Shown: positions 1 to 8,480 of the stretch, in pieces
Layout of the letters: each line of letters starts with the position of its first letter
Position numbering within the stretch: the stretch's first letter is position 1
Source of the DNA: Rhodoblastus sp. 17X3
Lineage (GTDB): Bacteria; Pseudomonadota; Alphaproteobacteria; Rhizobiales; Beijerinckiaceae
Assembly (NCBI RefSeq): GCF_030056575.1
Contig: NZ_JASHHX010000005.1
Location: 149,890 to 213,889 of the forward strand
Direction: 5' to 3'
Length of the DNA: 64,000 bases
The notes under the pieces: model-generated
Database searches by the model: none
What the model saw: only the letters and a program-made list of their open reading frames with translations
What the model was told of the DNA's origin: nothing
Program-made: the position numbers and the translations under genes

Positions 1-794
1 ACGCGCTCGGCTTTGACGCCAGCCGCCACCGCCAGAAATTTCAATTCGCGCGCGAAAACCTGCCGGGTGAGATGACCGCTCTCGCCGTCCGAAGGAAACA
101 GCCATTTCTGCGCCGCCGCCGCCGGATGAAGCTCAAGCAAGACACTGCGATAGGCCGCCATCGCCTCGCGCGCGGCGGCCGTCAACGGCGCGAGCCTCTC
201 GCGCCCGCCCTTGCCCTTGATCGTGAGAAAGCCGCCGCCCTGCTCAGGCGCCTTTTCGGCTTGTTTCGCCGCGGCCAGCGGCAACGCCACCAGCTCGGAG
301 ACGCGCAGCCCGGACGCATAGAGCACTTCGACCAGACAGGCGGCGCGGCGCGCCCGCAGCCGCTCCTCGGCCGGGCGGGCGGGATCGTCCAGCCCCTCGC
401 GGCAGACGCGCAGAATCGCTTCCACTTCCGCGATCGACAGTATTTTTGGCAGCCGCCGGCCCTGCCGCGGGCCTTCGAGCAGTATGGCGGGGTCGTCGGC
501 CCGCCGCTCCTCGGCGGCGAGAAAGCGATGAAATTGCCGGATTGCCGATAATTTGCGCGCCGAGGACGCCGGCTTGAGCCCGGCTTCGGCCAGACTCGAA
601 AGATAATCGCGAATATCCTGAATCGTCGCCGTCAGCGGCTCGCGGCCCCGCCGCGCGAGGCCGAGCGCATAATCGCCCAGGTCGCGGGCATAGGCGTCCA
701 GCGTGTTTCGCGCGGCGCCGCGCTCGGCGGCGAGCATATCGAGAAAATCCGCGATCGCCGCGCGCGCGGCCGGCTTCGCGGCGCTTTCGGTCAT
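1..794 (-). CDS. xerD: Tyrosine recombinase XerD (3' end beyond window)
   Basis: Reading the minus strand from the ATG at 794 gives 264 uninterrupted codons running off the left edge. The N-terminal SAM-like core-binding domain covers roughly residues 10-95. The catalytic domain begins with ILSIAEVEAIL, then carries the first catalytic arginine in YASGLRVSEL (R164) and the catalytic lysine in the hairpin IKGKGGRER (K195). The HxxR, H/W and tyrosine parts must lie outside the window. Together with XerC this family resolves chromosome dimers at dif near the septum. The ATG overlaps the stop of the small upstream gene by 4 bp (ATGA), suggesting coupled translation. XerD rather than XerC is chosen because a second recombinase at 48.8-49.7 kb looks like XerC and because XerD next to aroK is a common rhizobial arrangement. 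Confidence 0.88.
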   Translation of the reverse strand, partial: MTESAAKPAARAAIADFLDMLAAERGAARNTLDAYARDLGDYALGLARRGREPLTATIQDIRDYLSSLAEAGLKPASSARKLSAIRQFHRFLAAEERRADDPAILLEGPRQGRRLPKILSIAEVEAILRVCREGLDDPARPAEERLRARRAACLVEVLYASGLRVSELVALPLAAAKQAEKAPEQGGGFLTIKGKGGRERLAPLTAAAREAMAAYRSVLLELHPAAAAQKWLFPSDGESGHLTRQVFARELKFLAVAAGVKAER

Positions 795-934
795 TTGTTG
801 AGGACGCTGGGCGGCACCGGCTGGCTCATTTCGCGCGGCTGCGGCTCGACAAAGGCGACCAGCGCGGCCATGCCGACGAAAGCCGCCCCCGCGATCAGGC
901 CGAGGACAAGGAGGAAGCGGAACAGGCTGGGCAT
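791..934 (-). CDS. Small single-pass membrane protein upstream of xerD
   Basis: A 47-residue frame starts MPSLFRFLLVLGLIAGAAF and has one hydrophobic segment (about residues 4-30), then a short polar, proline-rich tail (VEPQPREMSQPVPPSV). It overlaps the xerD start by 4 bp, so it is probably co-transcribed and translationally coupled. No enzymatic motif is visible. Small one-TM proteins are often annotated between aroK and xerD in rhizobial genomes, which supports a real gene, but its function is unknown. A longer frame extends upstream through the aroK 5' region; that extension has no membrane-protein character and reads antisense to aroK, so the short form is preferred. Confidence 0.6.
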   Translation of the reverse strand: MPSLFRFLLVLGLIAGAAFVGMAALVAFVEPQPREMSQPVPPSVLNK

Positions 935-1018
935 GAACGTCTCCGCGCGACCGCCGCCAAAACCGGATGCGACCACGGCTAAAGCCAGATACAATTTGCG
1001 CGCGCGACATGATAGTAC

Positions 1019-2791
1019 ATGCCGATCATGTGGGATCAAGCCATCGTTCATCCGCCGGAGGCGGCTTCTCCGCCGCCTCGTGATTCTCGCACGCAAGCGA
1101 TCGTCAGTCGTCTGGCGGGCCGCCCCCTCGTGCTTGTCGGCATGATGGGCTCGGGCAAGACCGCGATCGGCAAGCGTCTCGCGCAAAGGCTCGGCCTGCC
1201 CTTCATCGATTCGGACCATGAAATCGAAGCCGCCCATCGCATGACGATCGCGGAAATCTTCGCCTCCCATGGCGAGGCCTATTTCCGCGACGGCGAAAGA
1301 CGGGTGCTGGCGCGCCTCATCGGCGAGGGCGAGCGCGTCATCGCCACCGGCGGCGGCGCGTTCATCCAGCCCCAGACGCGCGGACTGATTCGCAGCCACG
1401 CCGTCTCGATCTGGCTCAAAGCCGATATCGACGTCCTCATGCGGCGCGTGCGCAAGCGACCCACCCGCCCGCTGCTGCAGGGCCCGGACCCGGAAGGGGT
1501 GATGCGCCGCCTCATCGAGGACCGCTATCCCGTCTATGCAGAAGCCGATCTCGCCATCGCCTCGCGCGACGCCCCCCACGAGACGATCATCGAGGAAATC
1601 CTCGTCGCGCTCGAAGGCCTTCTGGCCCAACAAGGACATTTCACCCCCGACATGAACGCACCCGCCCTGCCCCCCGCCTCGACCAGCGTCCACGTCGCCC
1701 TCGGCGACCGGGCCTACGACATTCTCATCGGTCCCAATCTCATCGCCCATGCGGGCGAAAGGCTCGCTCAGCTGGCGCCGGGCGCGAGCGCCTTCATCGT
1801 CACTGACGCCAATGTCGCGCCGCGCTGGCTTGCGCCGCTACAGGCGAGCTTCGACGCCGCGGGCGTCCGTCACGACCACATCGTCCTGCCGGCAGGCGAG
1901 ACGACCAAGACCTACGCCCATTTCGAACAGCTCTGCGAAGCCGCGCTCGAAGCGAAAATGGAGCGCGGCGATTTCCTGGTCGCGCTCGGCGGCGGCGTCG
2001 TCGGCGACCTCACCGGCTTCGTCGCGGCCTGTCTCAGGCGCGGGATGGGCTTCGTGCAAGTCCCGACCACCGTGCTCTCGCAGGTCGATTCCTCCGTCGG
2101 CGGCAAGACCGGCGTCAATTCCGGCCATGGCAAGAATCTGGTCGGGGCCTTTCACCAGCCGTCGCTCGTGCTGGCCGACACCGACAGCCTCGCCACGCTG
2201 CCGCCGCGCGAATTCGCCGCCGGCTATGCCGAAGTGGTCAAATATGGCCTGATCGACCGGCCCGATTTCTTCGCCTGGCTGGAAAAGCACTGGCCGGCGG
2301 TGTTTGCGCGCGGGCCGGAGCTGGGACACGCCATTGCGGTCAGCTGCGAATCGAAAGCCGCCGTGGTCGCCCGCGACGAGACCGAACAGGGCGACCGCGC
2401 CCTGCTCAATCTGGGCCACACCTTCGGACATGCGCTGGAAAAGATCGTCGCCTATGACAGCGCCCGCCTCGTCCATGGCGAGGGCGTCGCGATCGGCATG
2501 GCCTGCGCTTTCCGCTATTCGGTCCGCGCCGGCCTGTGCCCGTCGGAGGATGCGGAGCGGGTGGAGGCCCATCTGCGCGCCGTCGGCCTTCCGACGCGCA
2601 TCCGCGACATCGCGGGCTGGAGCGCGAGCGCCGACGACATCGTCTCCGCCATGGCGCAGGACAAGAAGGTGAAGCGCGGCGCGCTGACCTTCATTCTCGC
2701 CCGCGGCATCGGCGCCAGTTTCATCGCCAGGAATGTCGAGCCGGAGGCCGTGCGCGCCTTCCTCGAAGACGAATTGCGCGCGGGAGCCTGA
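1019..2791 (+). CDS. aroKB: Bifunctional shikimate kinase / 3-dehydroquinate synthase (AroKB fusion)
   Basis: One continuous 590-codon frame encodes two shikimate-pathway enzymes. Residues about 35-205 are shikimate kinase: Walker A GMMGSGKT (41-48), the acidic IDSD (63-66), FRDGE with the shikimate-binding arginine, and the GGG loop (111-113). Residues about 220-590 are dehydroquinate synthase: the GGGVVGDLTGF nucleotide-binding loop near 323, GGKTGVNSGHGKNLVG near 361, and metal ligands in GYAEVVKYG, LGHTFGHALE and HGEGVAIGM. The linker has no stop, but an internal ATG at 1652 (MNAPALPP) could start a separate AroB. The usual alphaproteobacterial state is adjacent aroK and aroB genes. Start ATG 1019 is chosen; ATG 1028 is equally possible. 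A CorC-like gene follows after 5 bp. Confidence 0.93.
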   Translation: MPIMWDQAIVHPPEAASPPPRDSRTQAIVSRLAGRPLVLVGMMGSGKTAIGKRLAQRLGLPFIDSDHEIEAAHRMTIAEIFASHGEAYFRDGERRVLARLIGEGERVIATGGGAFIQPQTRGLIRSHAVSIWLKADIDVLMRRVRKRPTRPLLQGPDPEGVMRRLIEDRYPVYAEADLAIASRDAPHETIIEEILVALEGLLAQQGHFTPDMNAPALPPASTSVHVALGDRAYDILIGPNLIAHAGERLAQLAPGASAFIVTDANVAPRWLAPLQASFDAAGVRHDHIVLPAGETTKTYAHFEQLCEAALEAKMERGDFLVALGGGVVGDLTGFVAACLRRGMGFVQVPTTVLSQVDSSVGGKTGVNSGHGKNLVGAFHQPSLVLADTDSLATLPPREFAAGYAEVVKYGLIDRPDFFAWLEKHWPAVFARGPELGHAIAVSCESKAAVVARDETEQGDRALLNLGHTFGHALEKIVAYDSARLVHGEGVAIGMACAFRYSVRAGLCPSEDAERVEAHLRAVGLPTRIRDIAGWSASADDIVSAMAQDKKVKRGALTFILARGIGASFIARNVEPEAVRAFLEDELRAGA

Positions 2792-2796
2792 TCGAA

Positions 2797-4104
2797 ATGC
2801 ATGGCGGAGGCGGCGTAACGTCGATGAACATCTGGGTCGCGGCGGCGATCCTGTTTTTCTGCATTTTGGCCTCCGCGCTGTTTTCGGCTTCGGAAACTGC
2901 GATGACCGCAGCCTCGCGCGCCCGCATGCACGCCCTCGAAAAGCAGGGCGGCGCGCGCGCCGCCATGGTCAACCGGCTGCTTGGCGGACGCGACCGCCTG
3001 ATCGGCACGATGCTGCTCGGCAACACGCTCTTCAACATCGGTTCCTCGGCCTTGCTCACCACGGTCCTGGTGGCGATGGTCGGCGAGAGCGGCGCGCTTT
3101 ACGCCACGATCGCCATGACCGTCCTGCTGCTGGTCTTCGCCGAAGTGCTGCCCAAGACCATCGCCATCAATTATCCTGACCGCACTTCGCTGATCGTGGC
3201 GCCGATCGTCTCCGTCTTCGTGACCGTCTTCGGGCCGATCCTCTACATGGTCGAGGCGGTGGTGCGCGGCGCGCTTCATCTCTGCGGGTTGCGGCTCGAC
3301 GACAAGCACGCCCTGCTCTCGCCGCAGGAGGAGCTGAAAAGCGCGGTCGACCTGATGCACAAGGAGGGCGGCGTCGCCCGGGCCGACCGCGACATGTTCG
3401 GCGGCCTGCTCGACCTCAAGGAGCTGGCCGTCTCAGACGTCATGGTTCATCGCACGAAAATGGTCGCGCTCGACGCCGACGCGCCCATCGCCGACCTCGT
3501 GCGTGAAGTCGTCGCCTCGCCCTATACCCGTGTGCCGTTGTGGCGCGGAACGCCTGACAACATCATTGGCGTCCTGCACGCCAAGGACCTGCTGCGCGCC
3601 ATGAGCGACGCCAATGGCGACGGCAGCCAGGTCAGGCTGGAGCCCATCACGGTCGCCCCGTGGTTCGTGCCGGACACGACCACGCTGGAAGCGCAATTGC
3701 AGGCCTTCCGCAAGCGCAAGACCCATTTCGCGCTGGTGGTCGACGAATATGGCGACGTCCAGGGCCTCGTGACGCTGGAAGACATTCTGGAGGAGATCGT
3801 CGGCGACATTCGCGACGAGCACGACGTCGCCGTGGTCGGCGTGCGGCGCCAGACCGACGGTTCGGTCATTGTCGAGGGCTCGGCGCCGATCCGCGACCTC
3901 AACCGCGTCATGGCCTGGGACCTTCCCGACGAAGAGGCCACCACCATCGCCGGCCTCGTCATTCACGAGGCGCGCGCCATCCCCGAGCAAGGCCAGAAAT
4001 TCACCTTCCACGGATTCCGCTTCGAGGTTCTGCGCAAGCAGCGCAACCGCATCACCCTGCTGCGCCTGACGCCGGAGCAGAAAGCGGAAGGGCGGGAGGC
4101 TTGA
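2797..4104 (+). CDS. CNNM/CorC (HlyC-type) membrane protein with CBS domains
   Basis: The 435-residue product has an N-terminal DUF21/CNNM region with about four hydrophobic segments (from MNIWVAAAILFFCILASAL, with SASETAMTAASRARM, to about residue 200). Two CBS modules follow (VMVHRTKMVALDAD... and LVVDEYGDVQGLVTLEDIL) and then a C-terminal CorC_HlyC domain (DLPDEEATTIAGLVIHEA). The family is linked to Mg2+/Co2+ efflux or Na+-coupled Mg2+ transport at the inner membrane; older annotations say haemolysin. The substrate cannot be read here. It starts 5 bp after aroKB, so co-transcription is likely. Start ATG 2797 has GGGAG about 10 bp upstream; ATG 2824 lies right at the first membrane segment and is a real alternative. 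Confidence 0.88.
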   Translation: MHGGGGVTSMNIWVAAAILFFCILASALFSASETAMTAASRARMHALEKQGGARAAMVNRLLGGRDRLIGTMLLGNTLFNIGSSALLTTVLVAMVGESGALYATIAMTVLLLVFAEVLPKTIAINYPDRTSLIVAPIVSVFVTVFGPILYMVEAVVRGALHLCGLRLDDKHALLSPQEELKSAVDLMHKEGGVARADRDMFGGLLDLKELAVSDVMVHRTKMVALDADAPIADLVREVVASPYTRVPLWRGTPDNIIGVLHAKDLLRAMSDANGDGSQVRLEPITVAPWFVPDTTTLEAQLQAFRKRKTHFALVVDEYGDVQGLVTLEDILEEIVGDIRDEHDVAVVGVRRQTDGSVIVEGSAPIRDLNRVMAWDLPDEEATTIAGLVIHEARAIPEQGQKFTFHGFRFEVLRKQRNRITLLRLTPEQKAEGREA

Positions 4105-4125
4105 GGCGGGAGCGGCGCACTCCGG

Positions 4126-5700
4126 TCATGGGGCGTCGGGTTTCCGGATGCGATACAGCGTAAACCGGCGACTCGTCTGCAACTCGTCGAGATATTGCGG
4201 CATCGGATTGGGCGTCGGCGCGCCGATGAAATAGAGATAATCGAAATCGCGCCGCCATTCCCGAACATAATCGTCGCTCGCCGCCGCCCTCGGCCCGAAA
4301 TCGGCGATGGCTTTCAAATCGGCCATATCGACGGGGCCGCCTTCTTCCGAACTGAACCGCTCATAGGGCGGCCGCATATTGACCGGCTGCTTGCCCCTGG
4401 TCGTGAACAGGGTCGGCGCCAGCGCGCCGGCATGGTGGATCGCGAGGATCGGCGCGTGAAACATCGGCAACAGATCGAGATTTCGCATGGGATCGGCGGC
4501 GTTGACGCTGGCGATCAGAATTTTCGAGCCTTGGCCGATCTTGCCGAAAGAGGCGGCCATCTCCCGATAGTCGTCGCGGTAGGAGGTCCAGACCGCCGCG
4601 GTGAACCCGAGATTCGCCAGGATCAGACCCATCATGACGGCGCTGGAAGCCCATCGCCATTTGGCGTTGGGGAAGATGACAGAGACGAAGGCCGGGAGGA
4701 TCAGAGCCGCTGCGACGATAATGCGGACATCGTCGAAATTGGTGCCCAGAAGCCGCATTGGAAACACGACATAGAGAAGGGCGAATCCCGCCGACAGCCA
4801 GGCGCCCGAGGATTCGAAGCGCAGGGCCTGCGCATTGCGCAAGACAAACAGCAGGGCGGAGAGAACGCCGACCGAGGCGATGGACAAGGCCATGCTGTAG
4901 CCATTGAGCGCAAAGAGAGGCCAGAGCGGCTTCAGGAAAAATCCCCACAAATTTCCTGAGTCGCCAACGCTTCCGCCCAGCAACGCCATCGCGAGGCCGC
5001 CCGCCAGAGCCGGAGCAGCCAGCAGTCCGGCTTCGGCCGCGAGTCTCGCCAGCGGCGTGCGATTGCGCCTGGCAAGCCAGAGTTCGTGCATGCCGAGAGC
5101 AAAACCGTAAATCCCGAGGCCGATCATATGGGAGAGGAACAGCGCGGCGACGCAAACGGAATGGACCGCCAGGCGAAAGGGCCACGGCCGGCTCCGCAAA
5201 ATCAGCCAGAGCGCGAAGCCCCAAAGCGCCACGGCCATGCTGAATTCGAAATTGAGAAACCCCCAGGCGAAGGGCAGCGAATTCAGGAAAAGCAGCGCGA
5301 AGTAGCCGCTCGTTTCAAAGCGGCGCTTGACCGCGAATTCCAGCGCGACGGCGCCACTGACCAGCAACACCTGCGCGCCGGCGAAGAAAAGGCGCATCGC
5401 AAGCTGCACATCGACGAACCGCGCCAGCCGGGGCACGATCAGGTCAACCGCGAGATTTGGATAAAACGCCCAGTTCACCTGATAATAGAGCGAATGCCGG
5501 CCGGCGCTGTCATCCGCCAGAATATACATGCGGGCGAGATGGTTGCTGTAATCCAGCATCGCCGGTATCGGCGTCGCGACGACAAGCGCAAGCGCCAGAG
5601 CGGACAGCAAGACGAAGGCGGCGATATTGACGCCGCCGGCGCGCCGCACGGCCTGCGGGGCCGCGCCGATCATCGCCCCATTCTGTCCCCACGCGCCCAT
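4126..5700 (-). CDS. Polytopic inner-membrane protein, GT-C-like, function unknown
   Basis: The product has 524 residues with about ten or more hydrophobic segments (VNIAAFVLLSALALALVVA near the N-terminus, through SAVMMGLILANLGFTAAVW) and a soluble C-terminal portion ending YLDELQTSRRFTLYRIRKPD. Between the first two membrane segments lies DYSNHLARMYIL, an acidic-plus-aromatic periplasmic motif resembling the first loop of GT-C type glycosyltransferase-like proteins. That resemblance is an inference and no catalytic assignment is made. The ATG at 5700 is chosen because GAGGAG sits 8 bp upstream; a GTG 6 bp further up is possible. It is convergent with the CorC-like gene and lies in a run of minus-strand envelope genes. 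It could be a transporter rather than a transferase. Confidence 0.7.
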   Translation of the reverse strand: MGAWGQNGAMIGAAPQAVRRAGGVNIAAFVLLSALALALVVATPIPAMLDYSNHLARMYILADDSAGRHSLYYQVNWAFYPNLAVDLIVPRLARFVDVQLAMRLFFAGAQVLLVSGAVALEFAVKRRFETSGYFALLFLNSLPFAWGFLNFEFSMAVALWGFALWLILRSRPWPFRLAVHSVCVAALFLSHMIGLGIYGFALGMHELWLARRNRTPLARLAAEAGLLAAPALAGGLAMALLGGSVGDSGNLWGFFLKPLWPLFALNGYSMALSIASVGVLSALLFVLRNAQALRFESSGAWLSAGFALLYVVFPMRLLGTNFDDVRIIVAAALILPAFVSVIFPNAKWRWASSAVMMGLILANLGFTAAVWTSYRDDYREMAASFGKIGQGSKILIASVNAADPMRNLDLLPMFHAPILAIHHAGALAPTLFTTRGKQPVNMRPPYERFSSEEGGPVDMADLKAIADFGPRAAASDDYVREWRRDFDYLYFIGAPTPNPMPQYLDELQTSRRFTLYRIRKPDAP

Positions 5701-5818
5701 GCCCACAGCTCCTCGTCGCGAGGCAAGCTAAGCAGACATTCCTTGTCCAAATAAAAACATTCGCCGGGAGACGGGCGGAAAAATCGACAGTCCCGCCGAG
5801 AGGCCTGAGGCTTCCGCC

Positions 5819-7588
5819 TCACGCCCGGGCTTTTTCTTCCGCCGCCATGAATTGCGCGCGCGCCAGAGCGGCGAAGCGGCCGTTCTGCGCCACCAGCTCG
5901 TCGAAACCGCCCTGTTCGACGATCCGGCCCTGATCGAACACGAAGATCCGGTTGGCGCTGCGGATCGTCGCCAGCCTGTGGGCGATGACGAAGGTGGTGC
6001 GGCCTTTGGTCGCGGCTTCGAGCGCAGCCTGCAATTGCTTCTCCGTCGCCGCGTCGAGCGCCGAGGTCGCCTCGTCGAAGATCATGATCGGCGGGTCTTT
6101 CAGCAGCGCGCGGGCGATCGAGACGCGCTGGCGTTCGCCGCCGGAGAGCGAGCGCCCCCGCTCCCCGACCATGGTCTTGATCCCATCAACCTGCCGCGTC
6201 ACGAAATCGCTGGCCTGCGCGCGCTCCAGCGCCAGAGCCATCTCGGCGTCGGTCGCGTCGATCTTGCCGACGCGCAGGTTCTCCTCGATGGAGCGCGCGA
6301 ACAGCATCGGCTCCTGAAACACCACGCCGATGTTGCGGCGCAGGGCGAGCAGCTTCATGTCGCGAATGTCGATTCCGTCAATGCGGATCGCGCCGCCCTG
6401 CGGATCGAAAACGCGATGCAGCAGACTGAGCGTGGTCGATTTGCCGGAGCCAGTCGCGCCGACCAGAGCCACGGTCTCGCCCGGCCGCACTGTGAAGCTG
6501 ACGTCATCGACCGCCTTGCGGCGCTGGTCATAGGCGAAGGCGACATGGTCAAACGACACTTCGCCGGTGAGGCGGCCGGGATCAACGGCGTCAGGCTTGT
6601 CGGCCACGCTCGGCGCGGTGTCCATGACCTCGAAGAAGTCGGCCATTTTCGGCGCCTGCATGAAAAGATAGTTCACGAAGCCGACGACCTGCTCCAGCCG
6701 CGCGATAAGCATGGTGGCGAAGTTCATGAAGGTGACGATCTCGCCGATGGTCGCCAGCTGCCGGAAATGCAGCCAGACGCCGATGACGAAAATGGAGAGC
6801 AGCGTCAAGGTGGCGGAAGCGCGGGTCGCCACCGCCGCCAGCGCCCACCAGGACAGCACGGGAAGCTGCGCCGCCAGCACCTGATCGATGATCTGCCGGA
6901 TGCCGCGCGATTCGCTTTCCACCCGGGTGAAGGACTGGATCACAGGGACATTGCCAAGCACGTCCGACGCGCGCTCCGCCAGTTGCGCATTGCGCACTTC
7001 GACCTGCGCCTGCAAGCCTTCGGTCCGGCGCAGAACGAAAACGGTGAGAAGGCCGAAGAAAATCACCAGCACGACCAGCACCGAAGCCAGCCGCCAGTTC
7101 ACGAACAGCGTCGCGGGCAGGAGAACGAAGAGCGCAACCATCGAGGCGCAGTTTTCGCGAAAGAAGGACAGCCAGATGCCGGCCATCCCGCTGGCGCCTT
7201 CCAGCATGATTTTCAGCAGCCGGCCGGAATGGGTCGCGCCATGGAAGCTCAGCGGCAGTTCGAGCAGATGGTCGAAGAAATTGGCCATCACCGCGAGGCG
7301 GCGGCGATGCGACAGCCTGTCGGCGTAAAGCGCCACGACCACCGCCGCGAGAATCGAGAACAGGCCGAAGCCGACCCAGGCGCCCATCAATGGCGTCAGT
7401 TCTGGCCAGGTCGGATCGCGCTGCTGAGCCTGCGCCCCGGTCAGCTTGTCGATAATCCGCCCGAACAGCACCGGCTCGACGAATTGCGCACAGGCCAGCG
7501 CCAGATTGGCGAAGACAAGCAGAAGGGCGAGGCGGCGCTCAGGGATAAGCTGCGCGAGGACGCGGCCATAGATTTTCAGGACGAACAT
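5819..7588 (-). CDS. ndvA: ABC exporter NdvA/ChvA type (cyclic beta-1,2-glucan export)
   Basis: A 589-residue half-transporter with fused domains. Residues about 1-330 are a six-helix ABC exporter membrane domain (FVLKIYGRVLAQLIPERR, then LALLLVFANLAL). The C-terminal ATPase domain has Walker A GATGSGKST (about 374-382), signature LSGGERQR, Walker B PIMIFDEATSALD and the H-loop VIAHRLATI. N-terminal wording (Y-R-L motif, PVLFGRIID, ADRLSHRRR) matches the NdvA/ChvA family, which exports cyclic beta-1,2-glucans to the periplasm for osmotic adaptation. The glucan synthase NdvB is not in the window, so the substrate is an inference; a multidrug or lipid exporter remains possible. ATG 7588 aligns with the family N-terminus; a TTG 21 bp upstream is the alternative. 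Confidence 0.8.
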   Translation of the reverse strand: MFVLKIYGRVLAQLIPERRLALLLVFANLALACAQFVEPVLFGRIIDKLTGAQAQQRDPTWPELTPLMGAWVGFGLFSILAAVVVALYADRLSHRRRLAVMANFFDHLLELPLSFHGATHSGRLLKIMLEGASGMAGIWLSFFRENCASMVALFVLLPATLFVNWRLASVLVVLVIFFGLLTVFVLRRTEGLQAQVEVRNAQLAERASDVLGNVPVIQSFTRVESESRGIRQIIDQVLAAQLPVLSWWALAAVATRASATLTLLSIFVIGVWLHFRQLATIGEIVTFMNFATMLIARLEQVVGFVNYLFMQAPKMADFFEVMDTAPSVADKPDAVDPGRLTGEVSFDHVAFAYDQRRKAVDDVSFTVRPGETVALVGATGSGKSTTLSLLHRVFDPQGGAIRIDGIDIRDMKLLALRRNIGVVFQEPMLFARSIEENLRVGKIDATDAEMALALERAQASDFVTRQVDGIKTMVGERGRSLSGGERQRVSIARALLKDPPIMIFDEATSALDAATEKQLQAALEAATKGRTTFVIAHRLATIRSANRIFVFDQGRIVEQGGFDELVAQNGRFAALARAQFMAAEEKARA

Positions 7589-7703
7589 GGCGGCGGCGAA
7601 TCCAGACAAGAATGCGGAACTATAGAATGTTTTTTGTCGCTGTCGCCCGCCAAGCCCCCGGCAGACGCGGCGTCAATGTTTGAAATCCCAATCCCTGGAA
7701 CTT

Positions 7704-8471
7704 TCAATCCCCGGACAGCCTGGAGCCGCCGATCGCGCCCAATATGCCGCCCACGATGCTGGACGCGAGAGCGCCGCCGCCGGTGCTTTCGCCACCGGAA
7801 TTTCCCGGCAGATAGCGGCCGATTTCCTCGGCCAGATTCATGATCGGCATGCTTTGCAGGGCGATATGGCCGGGTCCCGTGAGTGTCGCCAGGAACAGGC
7901 CCTCGCCGCCGAACAGGATATTGCGGAAGCCCTTGACCATCTGGATGTCATAGGACACCGACGGGTCGATCGCTCCCACATGGCCGGCGTTGACCAGCAG
8001 GCGCTCGCCCGGCGCGAGATCGCGTTCGACCACTTCTCCGGAAAGATCGAGCCAGACCACGCCCGGCCCCGTCACGCGCTGGAGGATGAAGCCTTCGCCG
8101 CCGAACAGACCGGCGCCGAATTTCTGCTGCCAGGCCAGCTCCAGCCGCACGGAGATTTCGGCGCAGAGGAAGGTCTCCTTGCGGCAGATCAGGGACTGCC
8201 CGTCGCGCAGCGTCAAAGGGAGGATCGTGCCGGGAAAGCGCGGCGCGAAGGCGACATGGCCCTCGCCGCGCGAGCGGAATTCCGTGACGAAGAAGCTGCC
8301 GCCGCCGAAAGTCCGCTGCAGGCCGGCGAAAAAGCCGCCGCCGGTATTGGTGTCCATCTCGATGGCGTCGTTCATCCAGCACATGCTGTTGGTCTGGCTG
8401 TAGACCGTCTCGCCGGGGGCGAGGTCGATCTCCAGCGTTTGCAGCAGCGCGCCGGATAGACGATAGCGCAT
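7704..8471 (-). CDS. AIM24 / TIGR00266 family protein
   Basis: The 255-residue protein is rich in beta-strand and glycine motifs typical of the AIM24 (TIGR00266) family: DLAPGETVYSQTNSMCWM near the N-terminus, NTGGGFFAGLQRTFGGGSFF, and later ILFGGEGLFLATLTGPGHI. The C-terminus is a glycine- and serine-rich tail (GGGALASSIVGGILGAIGG) that could be membrane-associated. Bacterial members have no settled biochemical role; yeast Aim24 is a mitochondrial inner-membrane protein. It starts 9 bp after the stop of the phosphomannomutase gene, with GAGG lying over that stop, so the two are probably co-transcribed. I see no catalytic motif and propose no activity. Confidence 0.82.
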   Translation of the reverse strand: MRYRLSGALLQTLEIDLAPGETVYSQTNSMCWMNDAIEMDTNTGGGFFAGLQRTFGGGSFFVTEFRSRGEGHVAFAPRFPGTILPLTLRDGQSLICRKETFLCAEISVRLELAWQQKFGAGLFGGEGFILQRVTGPGVVWLDLSGEVVERDLAPGERLLVNAGHVGAIDPSVSYDIQMVKGFRNILFGGEGLFLATLTGPGHIALQSMPIMNLAEEIGRYLPGNSGGESTGGGALASSIVGGILGAIGGSRLSGD

Positions 8472-8480
8472 CGCGGGGCC

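Noticed and set aside
5852..7843. A 663-codon plus-strand frame
   Set aside because: It is antisense to ndvA and runs on into the AIM24-like gene; its composition is Arg/Gln/His-rich, typical of a shadow frame.
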